64,000 nt of DNA from Nocardioides sp. Lineage in GTDB: Bacteria > Actinomycetota > Actinomycetes > Propionibacteriales > Nocardioidaceae. The translations under genes were made by a program, and so were the position numbers. Position 1 is the stretch's first letter. Each line of letters begins with the position of its first letter. Shown one piece after another: positions 58,630-64,000 of this stretch. Where the stretch lies: assembly GCF_030150155.1 (NCBI RefSeq), contig NZ_JASLGR010000039.1:1-64000 (forward strand), read 5' to 3'. The notes beneath the pieces are model-generated. The model saw only the letters and a program-made list of their open reading frames with translations. It was not told where the DNA came from and searched no databases.

Positions 58630-59613
58630 ATGACCGCCACCATCAAAGAGCTCGCCTACGTCGGCATCGAGGCCTCGGACCTGGACGCCTGGAGCGGCTT
58701 CCTCGGCCAGCTCCTCGGCGTGATGCCGGCCCGCGCCGACGAGAACGTCCGCACCTTCCGGATCGACGACCGGATCCACCGCCACATCATCGAGCGGGGG
58801 CCGAAGAACGACGTCTCCTTCGTCGGCTACGACTGCGGCTCGCCGACCGACCTCGACGAGGTCGTCGCCCTGCTGCGTGCCGAGGGCCACGAGGTCGTCG
58901 AGGGCGACGCCGCCCTCCGGGCCGAGCGCGGCGTCGAGCGACTCTTCCTCACCCACGATCCCGAGCAGATCCGGATCGAGCTGATCACCGGCCTCGCCGC
59001 CGCGACCGAGCCGTACCGCAACGAGATCAACCTCGGCGGCTTCCAGACCACCCAAGGCGGTGCCGGCCACATCTTCCTGCTCTGCGGTGAGGGCAAGCGA
59101 GCCGAGATGCTCGACTTCTACTACCTGCTCGGCTTCAAGCTGTCGGACTACATCAAGGAGGAGATGGCGCCCGGTGTCTTCATCGACGCCGCGTTCACGC
59201 ACTGCAACGGCCGCCACCACACCCTGGCCATCGCCGAGGCGCCGGCGCCGTTCAAGCTGCATCACTTCCTGATCGAGAACAACCTGCGCGAGGACGTCGG
59301 CCTGGCCTACGACCGCATCACCCAGGCGCGCGTCCCACTGCTGATGACGCTCGGTATGCACCCCAACGACAAGATGTTCTCCTTCTACGCCCACAGCCCG
59401 TCCGGTATCGCCGTCGAGTTCGGCTGGGGCGGCCTGATCATCGAGGACGACGAGGCCTGGGAGCCCACCCAGTACGACGCGATCTCGCTGTGGGGTCACA
59501 AGAACGCCCGCGAGCTGGGTAAGTGGCTGATCGAGTCCGCCGACCGGGGCGACGCGCTGCAGAAGGCGGCCGTCGACCAGGCGGTCGCCGCTGCGGCCGG
59601 GGGCGACCAGTGA
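58630..59613 (+). CDS. Type I extradiol (catechol 2,3-) dioxygenase
   Basis: A 327-residue two-domain VOC dioxygenase, close to BphC/HsaC-type enzymes, that splits the catechol ring next to the hydroxyls. Iron ligands: His147 (GAGHIFLL), His211/212 (FKLHHFLIENN) and Glu263 (GIAVEFGWGG). The fingerprint HSPSGIAVEFG is characteristic. ATG 58630 follows AGGAGCCACC; 14 bp after the hydroxylase. Confidence 0.93.
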   Translation: MTATIKELAYVGIEASDLDAWSGFLGQLLGVMPARADENVRTFRIDDRIHRHIIERGPKNDVSFVGYDCGSPTDLDEVVALLRAEGHEVVEGDAALRAERGVERLFLTHDPEQIRIELITGLAAATEPYRNEINLGGFQTTQGGAGHIFLLCGEGKRAEMLDFYYLLGFKLSDYIKEEMAPGVFIDAAFTHCNGRHHTLAIAEAPAPFKLHHFLIENNLREDVGLAYDRITQARVPLLMTLGMHPNDKMFSFYAHSPSGIAVEFGWGGLIIEDDEAWEPTQYDAISLWGHKNARELGKWLIESADRGDALQKAAVDQAVAAAAGGDQ

Positions 59614-60461
59614 CGACGTACGAGGTGGTGAGCAGGGACCTCAGGGCGGGGGAGCACCGCATCCGGGTCTACAGCGCCGGCGACCCGACGGCCCCGGCCG
59701 TGCTCTTCATCCACGGCTCCGGACCCGGGGTCAGCGCGCCGTCGAACTGGGAGCACCTGCTCCCGGTGTTCGCCGAGGCCGGCTACTACGCGATCGCCCC
59801 GGACGTGCTCGGCTTCGGCGACTCCGATCACCCCGACCCCGCGCCGAGCGGCGGGATGGTCGCGTACGTCGATCTGCGCGCCCGTTCGCTGCTCGCCCTG
59901 CTCGACACCCTGGACGTGGAGCGGGCCCACCTGGTCGGCAACTCGATGGGTGGCATGATCACGCTGCGCGCCGCCCAGATCGCGCCGGAGCGGATCGCGA
60001 AGATGGTGCTGATGGGCTCCGGTGGTGCGCCGATCCCGCCGACCGAGGACCTGATGCGGCTGATCCGGTTCTACGACGACCCCTCGGACCGGGCGATGGC
60101 CGAGCTGCTGGTCCGCTTCGTCGACGACACCGAGCTGTTTGCCGGCAGGCTCGACCAGATCGCGGCCGACCGGGGCGCCAAGGCTCGCCGCGAGGACGTT
60201 CGACGCTCGCACCTGGCGACCTTCGATCCGGCGTACCCGCCGGTGCGGTTCACGCCCGAGGAGCTCGCCGAGATCACCCACGAGGCGCTGGTGGTGCACG
60301 GTCGTGAGGACCGGATGCTGCCGGTCGCGGCCGGGTACTACCTGGCCGAGAACCTGCCGAACGCCCAGCTGCACGTTCTCCCGCACGCCGGGCACTGGAT
60401 CCAGATCGAGGCCGCCGAGCGGTTCGCCGCGCAGGCACTGCTCTTCCTTGCCGAGGGGTGA
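59610..60461 (+). CDS. mhpC: Meta-cleavage product hydrolase (MhpC/BphD/HsaD-like)
   Basis: A 283-residue alpha/beta hydrolase that breaks the C-C bond of the ring-opened diketone. Oxyanion region FIHGSGPGVSAPSNW, nucleophile Ser112 in GNSMGG, Asp234 in HGREDRML, His262 in HAGHW. GTG start overlaps the dioxygenase stop (GTGA). Completes hydroxylase, dioxygenase and hydrolase; hydratase/aldolase genes (mhpDEF) for the pentadienoate do not follow. Confidence 0.92.
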   Translation: MTTYEVVSRDLRAGEHRIRVYSAGDPTAPAVLFIHGSGPGVSAPSNWEHLLPVFAEAGYYAIAPDVLGFGDSDHPDPAPSGGMVAYVDLRARSLLALLDTLDVERAHLVGNSMGGMITLRAAQIAPERIAKMVLMGSGGAPIPPTEDLMRLIRFYDDPSDRAMAELLVRFVDDTELFAGRLDQIAADRGAKARREDVRRSHLATFDPAYPPVRFTPEELAEITHEALVVHGREDRMLPVAAGYYLAENLPNAQLHVLPHAGHWIQIEAAERFAAQALLFLAEG

Positions 60462-60480
60462 GGGGACCAACGGCTGCTGA

Positions 60481-60545
60481 GGGGTAACTGCTGGTCAACG
60501 GATCGTTGAAGAGCGTCATCGGGACGTTTGACCAGCAGTTACCCC
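60481..60545. repeat. 18-bp perfect inverted repeat after meta-cleavage operon
   Basis: GGGGTAACTGCTGGTCAA (60481-60498) is the exact reverse complement of 60528-60545, with a 29-bp spacer. It may be a terminator, or two operators for the following gene, whose ATG is 30 bp further on. The right arm read on the minus strand shares CTGCTGGTCAAACG with 5531-5544. Confidence 0.75.
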
Positions 60546-60574
60546 CCCCGGGAGGGCGGCGTAGGGTCGCAGAC

Positions 60575-60859
60575 ATGGAGACGAACGACGCGGCGACGTT
60601 GGCGCGCTTCCTCGCGCCTGACGGCAGCCTGGAGACGATCCCGACGAAGCGGTCGAAGCGGCTGATCGTGCTGGACCACCTCGCCCAGGCGTTCGACCTC
60701 GGCGAGGTCTACCCGGAGGCCGAGGTCAACGAGCGGCTGCGCCGGTTCCACGCCGACGTGGCGGCGTTGCGCCGCTACCTGGTGGAGGAGCAGTTCCTGA
60801 CCCGACGCGACGGGTACTACTGGCGCTCGGGCGGGTCGGTCGATCTCGACGCGCTCTGA
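60575..60859 (+). CDS. DUF2087-domain protein
   Basis: A 94-residue protein matching the DUF2087 domain: FLAPDGSLETIPTKRSKRLIVLDHLAQAFDLGEVYPEAEVNERLRRFHADVAALRRYLVEEQFLTRRDGYYWR. This winged-helix-like domain is often fused to HTH regulators and may bind DNA. ATG 60575 lies just beyond the 18-bp inverted repeat. Confidence 0.88.
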   Translation: METNDAATLARFLAPDGSLETIPTKRSKRLIVLDHLAQAFDLGEVYPEAEVNERLRRFHADVAALRRYLVEEQFLTRRDGYYWRSGGSVDLDAL

Positions 60860-60866
60860 GGCGGCC

Positions 60867-60899
60867 GATCCGCCGCCGATCCGCCGCCGGTCCGCCGCC
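60867..60899. repeat. 11-bp tandem repeat, three units
   Basis: GATCCGCCGCC twice (60867-60877, 60878-60888) and GGTCCGCCGCC (60889-60899), in the gap between the DUF2087 gene and the end of disA. Period equals one helical turn. Confidence 0.75.
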
Positions 60900-60903
60900 G
60901 GGC

Positions 60904-61980
60904 TCAGACGTAGCGTTCGAGGATCGAGGACTCGGCCAGTCGGCTCAGGCCCTCGCGCACCGAGCGGGCACGCAGCTCGCCGACGCCGTCGACGGCCTGG
61001 AGGTCGTCGATGCTGGCCGAGAGCAGCTTCTGCAGGGTGCCGAAGTGGTCGACCAGACGCTCCACCACGGTGCCCGGCAGGCGCGGCACCTTGGCCAGCA
61101 GTCGGAAGCCGCGCGGGGTGACCGCGCCGTCGAGGTGCTCGGCGCCACCGAGGCCGAGGACCCGTGCCGCGGAGGCGGGGTCGACCAGCTCGGTCGCGGT
61201 GAGGTGCTCCAGCTCGGTGAGCAGCTCCTCGGCCGAGCGGACCTTGCGCCCGCGCGGCAGGTAGTCGCGGATCACCAGCTCACGTTCGGCGTCCACGCCG
61301 GTGACGAGCTCCTCGAGCTGGAGGGCGAGGAGACGCCCGTCGGTGCCGAGCTCGACGATGTAGCCCTCGACCTCGCGGGCGATGCGGGTCACCATCTCCA
61401 GGCGCTGCGCCACCACGGCGACGTCGCGGACCGTGACCAGGTCCTCGATCTCCAGGGCCGACAGGGTCGAGGAGACCTCGTCGAGGCGCATCTTGTAGCG
61501 CTCCAGGGTCGCCAGCGCCTGGTTGGCGCGCGACAGGATCGAGGAGGAGTCCTCCAGCACGTGGCGGGTCTCGCCGACGTACGCCGCGATGATCTGCATC
61601 GACTGGGACACCGAGATCACCGGGAAGCGGGTCTGCTTGGCGACCCGGTCGGCGGTGCGGTGGCGGGTGCCGGTCTCGGTGGTGGGGATGGTGTGGTCCG
61701 GCATCAGGTGGACTGCGGCCTTCACGATCCGGGTCAGCGAGGAGTCCACGATGATCGCGCCGTCCATCTTGGCCAGCTCGCGCAGGCCGGTGGAGGTGAA
61801 CGGGACATCCATCTGGAAGCCGCCGGTCGAGATCGCCTCGACGAGCTTGTCGTGGCCGAGCACGATCAGGGCACCGGTGCGACCGCGCAGGATCCGCTCC
61901 AAGCCGTCACGCAACGGCATGCCGGGTGCGATCAGCGCAAGGGTCTCCCGCAGGGAGGGCTCGGGTCGGTCGGTGGCCAC
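60904..61980 (-). CDS. disA: DNA integrity scanning diadenylate cyclase DisA
   Basis: Makes c-di-AMP from two ATP while scanning DNA for branched structures. 358 residues: DAC domain with active-site motifs AKMDGAIIVDSS and TGTRHRTADRVAKQ, a central helical spine, and C-terminal HhH DNA-binding region (LAKVPRLPGTVVERLVDHFGTLQKLLSASIDDLQAVDGVGELRARSVREGL). Located downstream of radA, the common actinobacterial order; RadA restrains DisA in other bacteria. Confidence 0.97.
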   Translation of the reverse strand: MATDRPEPSLRETLALIAPGMPLRDGLERILRGRTGALIVLGHDKLVEAISTGGFQMDVPFTSTGLRELAKMDGAIIVDSSLTRIVKAAVHLMPDHTIPTTETGTRHRTADRVAKQTRFPVISVSQSMQIIAAYVGETRHVLEDSSSILSRANQALATLERYKMRLDEVSSTLSALEIEDLVTVRDVAVVAQRLEMVTRIAREVEGYIVELGTDGRLLALQLEELVTGVDAERELVIRDYLPRGRKVRSAEELLTELEHLTATELVDPASAARVLGLGGAEHLDGAVTPRGFRLLAKVPRLPGTVVERLVDHFGTLQKLLSASIDDLQAVDGVGELRARSVREGLSRLAESSILERYV

Positions 61981-62038
61981 CCACGCACTCTATCGGCGCA
62001 GGCCACGTCGGCCCGTTTTTTCAGGGCCGGGGTCGCCC

Positions 62039-63487
62039 TCAGAAGTCGGGCTCGACCGCGTGCAGGTTCGGCGGTCCCTGCGGCGTGGGCATCCGGGCCT
62101 GGCGGTTGTCCTGGGAGCGGAGCACCCCGAGCAGGTTGAGGGCCGAGAGCACGTTGTCGACGGCCATCACGTCGAGGCCGTCGACCCGGCGCCTGCCCGG
62201 GCGGGCACCGGGCTCGACCGGCACCACCGCGGTGGTGAAGCCGAGCCGGGCCGCCTCGGCGATCCGCTGGGGCAGGTCCCGCACCCGGCGCAGCTCACCG
62301 GCCAGGCCGATCTCGCCCATCGCCACCACCCCGCGCGGTGCCGGGTCGCCGTTGGCGGCCGAGGCCAGGGCGACGGCGACGGCCAGGTCCGAGGCCGGCT
62401 CAGTCAGCCGGGCCCCGCCCACGGTGGAGGTGAAGACGTCGGCCATCTGCAGGCCGACGCCGCAGTGCCGGTCGAGGACGGCCAGGACCAGGGCGACCCG
62501 GGAGCCGTCCAGTCCGGACGTGGTGCGCCGGGGTCGCTCCATCGCCGTGCGGGTGACCAGGGCCTGCACCTCGGCCAGCATCGGCCGACGGCCCTCCATC
62601 GTGACAGCGACGCAGGTGCCGGCGACCGGGCGCTGGTGGGACTCCATGAAGAGGCCGGTCGGGTCGGCGACGGCGGCGATCCCGTCGGAGTTGAGCTCGA
62701 AGCAGCCGACCTCGTCGACCGGGCCGAACCGGTTCTTGGTGGCGCGCACCATCCGGAACCGGGAGTTGCGGTCGCCCTCGAAGCCGAGCACGACGTCGAC
62801 CAGGTGCTCCAGCACCCGCGGCCCCGCGATCGAGCCGTCCTTGGTGACGTGGCCGACGAGCACGGTGGTGATGTTGCGGGTCTTGGCGGTGCGGACCAGG
62901 GCCGCCGCGACCTCCTTGACCTGGGAGACACCGCCGGGGACGCCCTCGATCCCGGCCGCGTTGATGGTCTGCACGGAGTCGATCACGAGCAGCTCGGGCT
63001 TGACCTGCTCGATGTGGGTCAGCACCGCACCCAGGTCGGTCTCGGCAGCGAGGAAGAGCTCGGACTGGACGGCGTCGGTGCGGTCGGCCCGGAGTCGGAC
63101 CTGGGAGGCGGACTCCTCCCCGGAGACGTAGAGCGCCCGGCGCGAGGCTCGGGCGGTCTGGGAGGCGACCTCGAGCAGCAGGGTGGACTTGCCGACGCCG
63201 GGCTCGCCGGCCAGCAGGATCACCGCGCCGGGGACCAGGCCACCGCCCAGCACCCGGTCCAGCTCGGGCACCCCCGACGTACGGAAGGACGACTCGGTCA
63301 CCGAGACCTCGCCGATCGGGACGGCCTTGGTCGTGACGGCGGCAGGGGCGGTGCGCGATGCGGTCGCCGACGCGACGGCGACCTCGGCGACGGAGCCCCA
63401 GGCCTGGCACTCGCCGCAGCGGCCGACCCACTTGCCGGTCTCCCAGCCGCACTCGCTACAGCGGAAACTCACACGTGCCTTGGCCAT
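62039..63487 (-). CDS. radA: DNA repair protein RadA
   Basis: A 482-residue branch-migration ATPase. N-terminal zinc finger Cys10-x2-Cys13 ... Cys24-x2-Cys27, Walker A LLAGEPGVGKSTLLLEV, the RadA-specific KNRFG motif in ATKNRFGPVDEVG, and a C-terminal Lon-protease-like domain (VGLQMADVFTSTVGGARLTEPASDLAVAVALASA). Start at ATG 63487 gives the conserved MAKARVSFRC. Transcribed toward disA, 58 bp apart. Confidence 0.97.
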   Translation of the reverse strand: MAKARVSFRCSECGWETGKWVGRCGECQAWGSVAEVAVASATASRTAPAAVTTKAVPIGEVSVTESSFRTSGVPELDRVLGGGLVPGAVILLAGEPGVGKSTLLLEVASQTARASRRALYVSGEESASQVRLRADRTDAVQSELFLAAETDLGAVLTHIEQVKPELLVIDSVQTINAAGIEGVPGGVSQVKEVAAALVRTAKTRNITTVLVGHVTKDGSIAGPRVLEHLVDVVLGFEGDRNSRFRMVRATKNRFGPVDEVGCFELNSDGIAAVADPTGLFMESHQRPVAGTCVAVTMEGRRPMLAEVQALVTRTAMERPRRTTSGLDGSRVALVLAVLDRHCGVGLQMADVFTSTVGGARLTEPASDLAVAVALASAANGDPAPRGVVAMGEIGLAGELRRVRDLPQRIAEAARLGFTTAVVPVEPGARPGRRRVDGLDVMAVDNVLSALNLLGVLRSQDNRQARMPTPQGPPNLHAVEPDF

Positions 63488-63689
63488 GACGCTCACGCTA
63501 GGCCATCGCGCCGACAGAACCCGCCGCTTCGAACGCCCCCGGACCCCGCCCGGACGCCCACCCGGACCGCGCCCGCACGTCTCACGCCCGTGCCGCGGTG
63601 TCCCGCTCACAGCCTGGACCGGGCGACAGTGACGGACCCCGACCGATATGCTGACCCTTGGAACGATCCAGGCAGGGGAGGTGAGCGGG

Positions 63690-64000
63690 GTGGCGCGCTA
63701 CGCGATGTCCGCACCCACGCTGGCCGACGTCGCCGAGCTGGCGGGCGTCTCGCGTCAGACCGTGTCGAACGCGGTCAACAGCCCCGACCTGCTCCGTCCC
63801 GAGACTCTACTGCGTGTGCAGGAGGCGATCGACCGTCTGGGCTACAAGCCCAACCGCGCCGCCCGGAACCTGCGCACCCGGACCTCCCACCTGATCGGCC
63901 TGCGGATGGGCCCGGTCCAGGAGGGCACCGCCAGCGCGATCATGGACCGCTTCGTGCACTCCCTGGTGGAGACCAGCCGCGAGGCGGGCTACCACATCCT
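63690..64000 (+). CDS. LacI-family transcriptional regulator (5' part, truncated by window edge)
   Basis: GTG 63690 is preceded by GGGGAGG; ATG 63705 in the same frame is an alternative. The visible 103 codons contain the LacI HTH and hinge (TLADVAELAGVSRQTVSNAVNSPDLLRPETLLRVQEAIDRLGYKPNRAARNLRT) and the start of the ligand-binding domain (SHLIGLRMGPV). The effector and target cannot be inferred. Confidence 0.92.
   Translation, partial: MARYAMSAPTLADVAELAGVSRQTVSNAVNSPDLLRPETLLRVQEAIDRLGYKPNRAARNLRTRTSHLIGLRMGPVQEGTASAIMDRFVHSLVETSREAGYHI

Overview
The window is a gene-dense, high-GC actinobacterial chromosome segment. The gene set (GTP-type PEP carboxykinase, RecBCD, DisA-RadA, deazaflavin-type nitroreductase, LLM flavin oxidoreductases, CU044_5270-type protein beside an ECF sigma factor, frequent GTG starts) fits Nocardioides or a close relative in the Propionibacteriales; this placement is inference from gene content and protein flavour. 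No plasmid or prophage backbone is visible.

Layout. 1-5.3 kb: 3' end of a kdp K+ uptake operon (kdpB partial, kdpC, sensor kinase kdpD, regulator kdpE), then tRNA-Ser(GCT). 5.6-7.3 kb: a tiny exported peptide with palindromic upstream sites, tail-to-tail with an HTH-TPR regulator. 7.3-9.7 kb: an IdeR-box controlled siderophore-interaction domain protein, Dps, and a TlpA-like/SCO-like lipoprotein pair. 9.7-16.5 kb: molybdenum/tungsten block (tupABC-type transporter, excisionase-HTH/TOBE regulator, MoaD, MobA/MocA-like transferase, XdhC, MoaA). 16.7-18.2 kb: a second small exported peptide, tail-to-tail with a TrmB/LuxR-like regulator, then tRNA-Arg(ACG). 18.3-21.3 kb: membrane Ser/Thr kinase divergent from an ECF sigma factor and two secreted two-cysteine proteins. 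21.4-28.7 kb: mixed housekeeping including an OhrR-like regulator, a KhtTU-type K+/H+ antiporter and pckG. 28.7-37 kb: recC-recB-recD. 37-41.6 kb: ACT protein, PLP decarboxylase, deazaflavin-type reductase, AEC carrier, menB. 41.8-43.7 kb: a visibly lower-GC island encoding a DcdV/AvcD-type anti-phage dCTP deaminase. 44-55.9 kb: membrane proteins, GDSL lipoprotein, ECF sigma module, GGDEF cyclase, SNF2 helicase, SfnG-like and other LLM oxidoreductases. 56.3-60.5 kb: TetR-controlled aromatic meta-cleavage operon (hydroxylase, extradiol dioxygenase, ring-cleavage hydrolase) with a duplicated operator framing its promoter. 60.6-64 kb: DUF2087 protein, disA, radA and the start of a LacI-family gene.

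The most unusual structure is a family of 22-bp tandem repeats (3 or 4 units per array) at five loci. Three arrays are intergenic; two of these flank the mobA-like gene in opposite orientation, one supplying its stop codon. The other two lie inside recB and a decarboxylase gene, each with exactly three units (66 bp), in the same reading phase, adding 22 residues in frame. The other leading candidates for an undescribed system are the two peptide/regulator pairs, the DcdV island, and the kinase lacking its own sensor beside two separate secreted sensor-like proteins.

Functional links: Kdp, KhtTU and DisA together suggest c-di-AMP/K+ homeostasis; the tup transporter feeds the neighbouring molybdopterin genes; the TetR operon forms a complete hydroxylation-cleavage-hydrolysis route.
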